A stretch of 64,000 bases of DNA from contig CALVAR010000001.1 of NCBI GenBank assembly GCA_944325575.1, forward strand, positions 62,001-126,000. The letters are read 5' to 3'. The notes under the pieces are model-generated. The model ran no database searches and was not told the origin of the DNA. It was given only the letters and a program-made list of their open reading frames with translations. Origin of the DNA: Candidatus Gastranaerophilales bacterium. Lineage in GTDB: Bacteria > Cyanobacteriota > Vampirovibrionia > Gastranaerophilales > Gastranaerophilaceae. Within the stretch, counting starts at the first letter, position 1. Each line of letters begins with the position of its first letter. A program made the translations under genes and the position numbers. Of the stretch, positions 9,801 to 21,800 are shown one piece after another.

Positions 9801-12800
9801 TTCTGCACAGGAAGCTGTAAATTCTATTAACAGCCAGCTTGCTTCTATCGGCTTGAGCGCAACAATAGAAGACGGAAAAATTAAAATTTCCCAAACTAAC
9901 GCAGGTGCAGGATTTGACATAAAAATCGAAGGTGGCAGTACAAACTTTACGGAAAAAGCAGGACTTACAAAAGATGTCTCTGTCGGTACATCCACAGACG
10001 GTACTGCAACAAAAATAGTAGGCAATAAGAACGTTACCTCTTCGCAAAAAGGGTTTAGCGAAGGTTCATTTACAATCACTTCCGGCAAAACCGGCGAAGG
10101 TGCCACAGTGACAATAGATATTTCTGCAAATGATACCATACAGAGTGTAATAAACAAAATTAACAGCTCGGGTATTGATGTATCCGCTTATATAGATGAT
10201 AACGGCAAATTTGTTATCCAGCAAAATAATGCAGGTCCTGACTACTTTATTACGGTTGAGGCGGGCAATACAGACTTTACGCAGGTTGTAGGCATTACAG
10301 CAAACGTTACAACTGGCGTTTCAAACGAAGCCCAGAATGCTACCCTGACGGGTACAATAGGCAATCTCAATCCCGGTATGACATTTACCGAGGGCGAATT
10401 TGTTATTACAACAAACGACGTTACCCACGGAACACAAGAGGGATACTTTGCCGACCCGAATAAATTCCTTTCAACAACAATATCAGTGGCAAAGGGCGAC
10501 ACCCTTCAGGATGTTATTGATAAGATTAATCAGCAGGGTGCGTCCATAGGTATTTCCGCTTCTTTGACATCGGATGGCAAGATTCAGCTTTCACAGTTGA
10601 ACGGCGGAAGCGGTTTCACTATATCCGTTACGGCCGGTTCTACAAACTTTACGGAAAAAGTAGGACTTACTGCTGCGGTTTCTGCAGGTGAATCAACAAA
10701 CGGCTCTTATACTAATATAACCGGTACAAATAATGTTTCCGGCACAGATACTGCGGGTGTAGGACATATTGACAGAGATACCGCTATAGCTATGGGTTAC
10801 ACTGTTGTATCTATGGCAGATGAACTCGTAAATGCCCTGAAATCAGGCGCTGATAAGATAATGCTCACAGGCAACATCGACATGTCCGGTGTTGACTATA
10901 CTCCTGATTCTTCAAATGCATTTAGCGGTGTGTTTGACGGCAACGGATACTATATATCCAATTTGAAGGTAAATTCTACTGTCGGAGGCGGTCTTTTTGG
11001 TGGTTTGGATGGTGCAGTCGTAAGGAACATAGGATTTGTAAATGCTGATATCAAAGCCGCAGGCGCTGTAGGTGTACTGGCGGCTGTTGCTTCCAATTCG
11101 ACAATTTCCAATGTCTATGTAAAAGACTCTAGTGTGGCATCTACAGCTGGCTCTGTGAGTGCTTTGGTCGCTTTTACCAGTGGTGATGTTTCGATTAACA
11201 ATGTAGTTGTTGAAAACACTACTATTTTCGGCAATAACTCGGATCAGGGCGGGCTTGTCGCAAGGGTTGTCGACGGTAATTTATCAATTTCAAATTCTGC
11301 AGTTGATGATATTCTCTTTACTTATACACCTTCAGGGAATAGACCTGTTGGCGGTTTTATAGGAATAGTTTTTCAAGGTAATGTTTCTGTTTCGAACAGT
11401 ATTGCAAATTTTGTATCATCAAATACATCTCAGGCTGGCAGCATAGCAGGGGTAGTTTTAGAACCCGGGATTGTTTCATTTAATGTTTCAAACGTAGTAT
11501 CAATGAGCAATTTGAATCCGGTTGTTAACGATTATTCAGGTAACTCTTATACCGGTGCTGTCGAAGAGGTCGGATACAATGATTTTGCTTCTGTTACTAC
11601 AGACTTGTCCGGCATAGAAATTGTCAAAGATGACAGCTCTTCATCAGGATACAGAATATCAAATACAATTCTTGAAAATACGCTGGGTGAATCGGACGGC
11701 TCTGACAGTAAATTTACAACCGGTAATTTTAAAATCACTGCAGGCACAAGCGGAAACGAAATCACTGCCGAAATAACTGTCGAAGACGGTGATACAATCG
11801 ACGATATTATAAACAAAATTAACTCTGCAGGTCTTGGCGTTACGGCTTCCATAACGGCTGACGGGAAATTTACTATTACATCAAACTCAGCAGACCCTGA
11901 CTTCCGTATAAAGGTAGAATCGGGCTCATCTGATTTCCTTGCTTATGTCGGAATGGCATCTGCTGTACAAAATACAGGTATACTCACTTCCGGCAGCGAC
12001 GCAAACCAGTATACAACACTGACCGGCTCCGCAAATCTGACTAACGGCAATGAGGCAATTACATCGGGCTCGTTTAAAATAAACGGAGTCACTATAGAAG
12101 TTTCCGGCACTATAGAAAACGCGCTAAACCAGATAAATAACTATACGTCCCAAACAGGCGTGGTTGCCGAACTTGTGCAGAATGACTCGGGCAGTTACAA
12201 CGTTGTCCTTCGTGCCGCCAAAACAGGCTCCGGTACTTCTATCTATGTAGAAGGCGGTACATCCGACTTTGGCGTAGTCGCTGGCTTGACTACACAGTCA
12301 GTAGGCGGCGGAGCAGCTCTTGGTACGGAAGGCGTAAAACAAACAATAACAGGTTCAAAAGATGTTGTACATCAATTGACGGAAGCCGAAGCAACAGCAC
12401 AGGGATATACTGTTATACACAATGCAAGCGAATTCGCCAGCAAAATAAATGCAAACAAATCAGGCAAGTTTATGCTGATGGGCGATATTGACCTGAGCTC
12501 TGTATCCTATACTGCAATATCCGGCTTTTCCGGTACACTCGACGGCAACGGGTATACAATAGAAGGCCTTTCGGGTTCCAGCGGCCTTTTCGAGACAACA
12601 TCTGCCGGTGCAACCATTAAAAATTTAAATATTGAAAATTTTGTTCTAAATAATACAGGTAATACCCAAACGGGTATACTTATTGATAATGCTATAGGTG
12701 CTTTGACTGTTGAAAACATAAATGTTTCCAATGCTTCTGTAACCGGTACAACAGTCGGTCTTATTGGCAGCTCACTCAACACTTCTATGCATACTCCTTT

Positions 12801-15800
12801 AAATGTTAATAATATATTTATAGACAGCAATGTAAAATTTAATGGCGATGGTGCCGGTTCTGTTATAGGATCATCTGTTGCTGCAGATTTGAATTTTTCA
12901 AATATTGAAATCCATGCACAAATAGAAGCAGAGAAAGTCCTTGGCGGTATAGTCGGGTCCTTTAGTACAGGTATAATTGAATTTGATAATATTCTGTTTG
13001 ATGGTGATTTGTATTCTTCTAACACTTCAGTACAAGCCGGTGCTCTTTTTGGAAAAGTTTTAGATGAAGACATGCAAAACAGATTGCATAATATTTATTT
13101 GTCGCCAACTACTCATGATATGTCGAATCCTCTTGTCTCTATGGATTCTAGCGTAATAAAGGCGAGTGTCTTTGGAAATTCAGTTGAATATCATAATTTT
13201 GAAGTTATAAATTTCTATTTTGATTCAGATTCCATTGAATATGATGATTTAATAAATGCAAATCATCTTAGCGGTATAAACGGACAATCTTTTGAACAAA
13301 TCACTTCAAACAGACAGTTCTATGCTTCGCCTTATACGCAGATATCTGCAGGCACGGTAAAAGTCAACGGTACTACGATTACTCTTACGGCAGGTACTAT
13401 AGATGAAGCTATCGCACAGATAAATGCAAAATCCTCACAAACAGGAGTAACTGCTGCTATAAAAGACGGCAGAGTAGTCTTTATGAGCGATTCTGCTTTC
13501 ACTGTTGCCGAGGGCACAAGCGACTTTGTCCAAAAGACAGGTACTGCAGGCTATACGATAAACAGCGTAACCTCAAGCACAAGAGGCGACGTTGTTACAG
13601 GTACTCAGGATCTTAACAAAATTTCTGCCGAAGAAGCTGAAGACCTCGGCTATACTGTGGTAACAACAAAATCCGAACTTATTTCCGCATTGCAGGCGAA
13701 CGAAAATATCATGCTGATGAATGATATTGATATGTCAGGATCATCTAATAATTTTAATTATTCCGGCATATTAAACGGCAACGGCTATACTATCAAAAAT
13801 CTTACAAGCACTTTGTTGGGTACTGCTTATAACGGCACTATTATTAAGAACCTGAAAATCGACGGCGCAAATGTCGGCGGTAGCGCTATTGATTCAATAC
13901 TTGTTACAGAGGCTTACGGCTCTGTTACATTTGAAAATATAGAAGTTACAAATTCTGAAATAAACGGAGGCGGTGCTCCTTATCAAAGCGGCGTCCTTGT
14001 CGGACTTGCAACCAACGGTTCATCATTAACCTTCAGGAATATAAAAATAGCTGATTCCGTCTCTATATCCGGTGCAAGTAATATCGGCGGTCTTGCCGGT
14101 ACATTGGACAATGCAGACGCTCTTGTCCAGAATGTGCAGGTAAGTGCTCATATTGACGGGGACAATTATCTGGGCGGTATTTTCGGCTCTGTATCCGGTA
14201 ATGTTACTTTTGATAATGTAGTGTCAAACGGCTCTATTTTCTCCGATGCACAAATAAGCAATCAATTTGCAGGCGGCTTTGTAGGCTATACCTCCAATGC
14301 AAACACAAAATTAACATTTATGGATTCTTATGCAGATGTAGATATGCAGATGGATGAAGTTTGGGTCGAAAATTCAGGCACCAATATGACTCTCTGGGCA
14401 AGTAACCCGTTATATATAAATCAGTTTGTCGGCTATCTCTATCAGGGATCTACATCATTTAAAAATTCATATTATCTTAGCAGCAATGCATTTACTGCTA
14501 AGGGTGAACTTGGTACAGCCACTGCAACTGAAAAAACTATTGATTCTTTTGACGAAAACTGGTCTTCACGCAAGGTTTCGCTCACAGAAGACGAGGCTGT
14601 TGCTCTCGGATATACTGTTATACACAACGCAAACGAATTCCGATCAAAAATCGCATCCGACCTTGACGGCAAGTTTATGCTTGTGGGCGATATTGATCTG
14701 AGCACAGTTTCGTATAGTACTTTATACAATTTTAAAGGCACTCTTGACGGCAACGGTTATACAATAAAGAATTTTACAAGTTCAACTGCATATGGCCTGT
14801 TTTCTGCTACACAAGACGGTGCAACCTTCAAAAATCTTACACTTGATAATATTAATTTGTCTGTATCTTCGTCATCAGACACAGGGCTTTTAATCGGTAT
14901 GGCTACGGGCGATTTTACTATAGATAATATCGTAGTAAAAAATTCTTCTGTTAATGCACACTCAGCCGGCGGCTTGATAGGAGGAATAAGTTACACTGCT
15001 TCAATTCCCGTAATAGGCACAATAAATAATATTTATATTGATAAATCAGTAGAAATTAACGGAGGAGCAGCAGCCGGCGGTGTTGTTTCTTCAGCTGCGT
15101 ATACAGGCAGAAATGCTGCAGGATCTCATTTGTATATAAGCAATGTTTCTTCTTACGCAAAAGTAAGCACCACCTCCGCGGGCGGCGACGGAAGATATGG
15201 TGCCGGCGGTATAGTAGGTTCTACTTCCATGAACCTGGATATTGTAAATGTCCGTGTTGGAGGTTCTGTTTCCGGTGCAAAATATGCAGGCGGAATTTTA
15301 GGCAGTTTTTATAAAGGCACTAATACAAATACCGCTGAAATTAATATAAGTCAGGCATTTTTTACAGGTTCTCTTTCAACTGCATCCGGTACATCAGGAG
15401 GCGGTATCGTCGGTATGCAGTCAGGTGATATTACAAACTCTTCTTATGTGGAAGTTAATGTTAGTAGTTCCTATTATTCCAACAGTTCATATACTGACAG
15501 GTTTGGAGCAACATATGCTTCAAATACCGCAACGCTGGCAAAAGACAGAGAATTCTTTTCTTCTCAGTATTTGACATACTGGACGAAAAATCCCAATACA
15601 GACCCGGGTGATTGGGGTTTGGGTCCAAGCATCCTTGCTAATGCTAATGGTATAAGTATAAACGGTACAAATATATCTCTGGCAAACGGTGATAATATAA
15701 ACACTGTTATCAGCAAAATTAATGAACAGTCCTCTACAACCGGAGTTACTGCAGAGCTTGTTGACGGATATATACAGTTTTATTCCGACGAGAAGTTCTC

Positions 15801-18800
15801 TTTGAAATCCCCGAGCAATGCGACATCACCAGCGGGTTCTTTCGTGACAAGTGATTTTATGAAGCAACTCGGTGTAACGGGCGATATGTATGGGGTCAAT
15901 GTTCTTACAAGTTCCGTAAGCGGATTGAATCGCGATACTGTTCTTGACGGGCTTAGCGCAGGTACTTTAAATCTGCAGTCACAGCACGGTGAGAAAGCTG
16001 ATGTCACAATTGGCGCATCTGACACATTAGGCGATATTATAGATAAAATAAACAAAACTGATTACTTTAGAGCGGGTCTGGACTCTGAAGGTAGATTCTA
16101 TATAGAAGATTTGAAACCTTATGATAATAACAATGCTATGGTTATAGGCAGTGGTCCCATTAAATATGTATTTAATGTTGATAATTCGGATACAAATTTT
16201 GAAAACCTTCTAGGTTTAGGCTCTTATTCCACAACTTATGAAGATAAGTCACAATCATCAATATTTACGACCTTAAAGGGTTCATCTTCCGTTACCGGCA
16301 ACGAAACTCTGGATGCCGGTACGTTTACTCTGATGCTCGGCGACAAGAGCCAGAACTTTACCGTTAATCAGGGTGAAACAATAAACTCCGTGCTTGATAA
16401 AATCAATGCTTCTTCCATCGGGATAAGCGCTTATATAGAAAACAACAAGATTGTACTTATTACGGATGAACAGACACCTGACAATATTGCCCTTAAAGAA
16501 GTATCGGGTAACTTTGGCACGGTCAGCGGTTTGACTACTATTACAAACTATGGCGGAGAGTCTGTTGTTGGTCATGAAGGTTCTTATACTACGCTTAAAG
16601 GTTCTAATACCGTAGCTGCTGGCATTTCAAAAGCAGAAGCCGAAGCAAAAGGCTATATTGCTGTTTCTACTGCTCAAGAACTCAGAAATGCAATGCTCAA
16701 CAGCAGTACGTCAAAGACAATTGTTCTTATGAATGACATTGATATGTCAGGATTCGGTACTTCTATATCAAGCTTTGCCGGTACTATAGACGGTAACGGA
16801 TATACTCTCAAAAATTATACAAATACAGACGGGCTTATTAAAACAACCAAAGGTTCTGTCACTATTAAGAACCTCAATATAGACAACTTCAATATTTCCG
16901 GTTCGTCGTCAAGCGATTATCACTCATTGCTGATTGATAATACTTCTTATACCGTGACTGTCGATTCCGTAAATATTACAAATTCTCAGGTAAACGGACT
17001 CCAGCATAGCGGGGCGCTTATAGGCTATTCTTCACGTACGGTAAGTATAAATAACGTAAGCATTGACGAAAATACACTGATTAAAGCAAGCTCTCACTAT
17101 GGAGGAGCACTCATAGGCTCTATGAGCGGTCTTATCCTTTCTATCAATAATGTATATTCAGCTGCTGAGATTGACTGCTGGGATGAAGCAGGAGGACTTG
17201 TCGGTTATGCAACTTCAACTCTAAAAAGCTTGACTGTAAAAGATGTATTTATTGAAGGAACAATCAATGTTTCCAGCACGTCCGGATACTCCGGTGGTCT
17301 TGTCGGCAGATTCGCATCCAATTCTGTAAGTGATGATATATCAAATGTCATTATAAACAGTGATTTTCTTGTAGCGCATGAAGATGCAGATTCTGCAACA
17401 GGAAGTTTTCACGCAAATATTCTAAGCAATGCCTCTTTGTCCGGTGAATATATTTTCTACAACTCGGATAAAACTCCGTCTGTTGTAAATACCGACGGCG
17501 CTCAAGCTATTTCAACCGTAGGTAGTAAGACAGGTTATGATAAAAATACATTTGTATCTAATAAATTTACGCAGGTCTCTGCAGGCACTATACAAATTAA
17601 CGGGCAGAATATTATTCTGTCGGGCGGTAATATAGGCACTGCAATCAATGAAATCAATGAATACTCTTCTAAAACCGGAGTGACTGCTTCTGTCGAAGAC
17701 GGAAAAGTTGTATTTAAAAACACTCAATACGGCTCAAACGGAATCAGCATCACTGCAGGTACAAGCGACTTTGTTGAAGTAACGGGAACTGCCGGCTATG
17801 CAATATCTGCTCCTACGACTACTGTAGAAGGCGGCCGGGTGACAGGCACTGCCGGTATTGATACTTCCACTCGTTATACTGCTGAAGAAGCTCAGGCTAT
17901 GGGATATACGGTTGTAAAAACAGGCCAGCAGCTATTAGACGCTCTTGTTGCAAATAAAGACAAGATAATGCTCATGAACAATATTACAATGAGCTCTGCT
18001 GCTGTTATAGAAAATTTTGACGGTATTTTAGACGGCAACGGCTATACAATAAGCGGTATGAATAATATGCTCATAAATTCCACCGAGGATGGTGCAGTTA
18101 TCAAAAACCTCAAAATCGTCGGTGCTAATGTTTCAAATAATGCTATGTATACAGGTTTCCTTGTCGGACAGGCTAAAGGTTCAATAACTTTTGAAAACAT
18201 AGAGATAACAAATTCTGCTCTGACAGGTACGACAATGGTCGGTGCACTGGTAGGACGGGTAGCTTCAAAATCTGTATTTTTAGCTGACAATATCTATATC
18301 GGCGATGATGTTACTATTACTGGCGGTCAACAGGTAGGCGGTCTGGCAGGAATTGTACTCTCAAATACAAAATCTGTAGTGACAAATGTTACTGCAGCAG
18401 CGCAAATTCAAGCATCTTCATATCTGGGACTCGGCGGCATAATAGGGTATGCATATTCTGATGCAACTTTTGAAAATGTAAAATCAGAGGGTTCAATTAA
18501 CACAACATATACAGGTAGTGGCACTCTGTATATGGGCGGTTTTATCGGATATCTGTCTTCCACAAAACAAAATAATATTATTTTTAAAGACACATATGCC
18601 AAAGTAAAAATGACAAAAGGTTTGGCATCTCCATCCAATTCCGCCACTGTTAACCAGTATGTAGGTTATAATAATAACCTATCTAATACTATATATAATG
18701 TAGATAATGCAAAATTCTATAGAGGCGGTGCATATGGCGGTACTGATTCTATGGAAATCGGTACTGCTACGACATCAAGCACTGTACCTTCTGATATAGG

Positions 18801-21800
18801 TTTTGATGACAACTGGACTGTAAAATCCGTAATTCTGTCTGAAACAAAGGCTGCTGCACAGGGTTATACTGTTATTCACAATGCTCAGGAGTTCGTAGAC
18901 AAGATAAAAGCCGACCTGGACGGCAAGTTTATTTTGATGGGAAATATTGATTTCAGAAATGTTTCTTATACTTCTATTTCCGGCTTTAGCGGCACATTAA
19001 ACGGCAACGGATATACCATAAAAAATCTATCTGCGGAAAACGGACTGTTTGCTACTACGGAAGACGGTGCTGATATCAAAAACCTGACTCTGGACGGCTT
19101 TACTATAGCAGGTGCTACTACGGCAGGTGCTCTGATAGGTACTGCCAACGGCTCTGCAAATATTGAAAATATTCTCTTAAAAAATACTTATTTTGATGTC
19201 AGTTACATGGGCGGGCTTGTTGGCACTTTTAGTGCAGAAAACAGCGTTTTAAACATAAATAATGTATATGTAGACTCATCTGTTACAGCAGAGGATACTT
19301 TGCAAGCAGGCGGTATACTCGGAACTTCTGCATATGATTCCTCTACTGTAATTATCAGAAATGCAGAATCTTATGCTACACTGAGCACATTATTTGTTGT
19401 GGGCGCAGGCGGTATTGCATGTGCAATCAGCTCAGATGCTGTTATAACCAATGTCCGCACAGGAGGCAGTCTGAGCGGTTTTGGCAGCGGGGGAATTGTG
19501 GCTGCAGTAGATACATCAGTAGACGCAAACGGCGACGTATTTATATCCAAAGCCTATACCTCTGCCCAAATAACTGGTTCAACTAACGATGGAAGCCCTG
19601 CTGAAGCTATTGTCGGTCATAACGACACATCTGATGGCGGAACTCTTACCGTTAAGGACTCTTATTATAGTAACAATTCATATTCTAATGATAACGGCGG
19701 TACATACTCCGCTTCTGCAAGCAGTCAAAAATTCTATCAGGCAGCTTACACTCAGGTTTCGTCCGGCACAATTAGCATAAACGGTGTGTCTGTCAGACTC
19801 GAAGAAGGCTCTATAGCTTCGGCTATAGGTACTATAAATGAGTATTCTGATCAAACAGGGGTAAAAGCTTATATAAATTCATCTAACAGAATTGTCTTTG
19901 ATGCTATAGAAGGCTCAGGCCAGGGTGTAACTATTACAAAAGGAACCAGTGATTTTTATTCCAAAGCTGTAAATTCTTTTAACTCATCCTTATCTCACTC
20001 TATTACAAAGACAACCGGATCTGTAAAGCTGACAGAAGATATAAAATTGGATGGACTGTCAGATGGCAGCATCACTATAGACGGTAAAACAATTAAATAC
20101 ACTTCTAATATGACTGTAGGTCAGGTTATTGATCTTATAAATGAAGCTGCAACAAGCCTTAATGGCACGCCTATAGCAGGACATTATTTTGCAGCGGCTT
20201 TTACTGCAGGTTTGGATGAACAGGGCAGGTTCTTTATCAAGACAGACGGCGATATTTCATTTACTGGCAATTTAGCTAAATTTATAGGTTTTGAATCCGG
20301 TGTTGTCTCATCTGGACCGGAGCTTGTTCTTGGATATGATGAAAAGTTCTCTACTCTTACCGGAACAAAAAATGTTAATGTTAACTCTGATGTATCAAGC
20401 GGTGATTTCTATATCAACTATAACGGTAAATCACAAAAATTTACAGTAGGTGATAATGAAACCATTCAATCTGTTATGGACAAAATCACTAATTCCTCTT
20501 TGGGTGTTACCGCTACTATTCAAAACGGAAAAATCGTTATTACGGCAAATGAAGCTAATTCCGAAAGAATCTATATAACTGACGGTACAAGCAACTTCTC
20601 CGAACTTGCGGGATTTACGTCAGAAGGCGCGCAATCCGGTACTACCGTGCAGGGTGCTGATTCTGTTTACATGTCTTCTAATACTGCGCTTAGTGCTCAG
20701 GGTACCTACTCTGACGGCGATTTCTATGTCCATCTGACGGATACTGACGGAAATATAACTGATACTGCAAGAATTGAGATTGCCGCATCTGATTCTATAC
20801 AGGATATTATTAACAAAATCAATGATTCAGGTCTCGGTGTTACTGCTTATATCGATGAAACAACCGGCAGACTGGCAATAAAACGTGATTCTTCAACCCA
20901 GGCAGGCGGTGTGCTCGTAACAAAAGGTACAAGCGATTTTACTAACAAAATAGGATTTACCTCCGGCGGTGAACAGAATGTTGTAACCAATGCCGGTTCT
21001 CAGGCAGAACTTGTCTCTCAAAACACTGCTACAAATGCGAAATTCTCTGACGGTAACTTTATAATTCAGATTACTGACAAAGACGGCAATGTTACTTCAG
21101 AACACGTTTTTGAAGTTTCTTCAGGTGATAGCGCGCAAAAAATTGCGCAGATGATTACCGATGCAGGTATCGGGCTTACTGCATATATTGATAATACTAC
21201 TGACAAAATGGTCATAAAACGTAATACCGATTCCGGCGAGGGCGGATTTATCATACAAAAAGGTACTTCTGATTTTACTACCGTTATGAACTTTACATCC
21301 GGCGGTTATGAAATCGGCGTTAAAGAAGATGGTGAAACTGCTTCTATTACTTCATTGTACAATGTATCATCAGCAGGTAACTTTACAGCAGGTACATTCT
21401 ATATTGACGGTACCGAAATCACCATTACGGAAGCTGATTTAAAATCCGCAAACAAGATACAGACAATTCTTGACAGAATCACAGAATTGACAGATGTAGT
21501 GGCAACTCTTGATAATCAAAACAGAATTGTACTCACCAAAAAGTCTTCTGCTGGTGAAGGCGAAATTGAAATAGTTAAGGGCACGTCTGATTTTACTTCT
21601 AAATTTGGATTTACATCAGGCGGATACCAGAATGCAATTGTTACTGACGGTACAACAGCAACTATTACCTCAGGTGTTACTTCTTATAATACCAAAGTGT
21701 CAGCAGGAGATTTCTATCTGCAGCTTACAGGTGATAATGCAACTGATCCTATAAAAATTACTGTTGATGAAGGTGATACTGTTGGTACTATCATTGACAA

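Noticed and set aside
12507-13073. 188-codon minus-strand frame inside the giant gene, and many similar ones
   Set aside because: Open frames on the opposite strand arise from the codon bias of the Ser/Thr/Gly-rich repeats. None has a ribosome site or recognisable protein.
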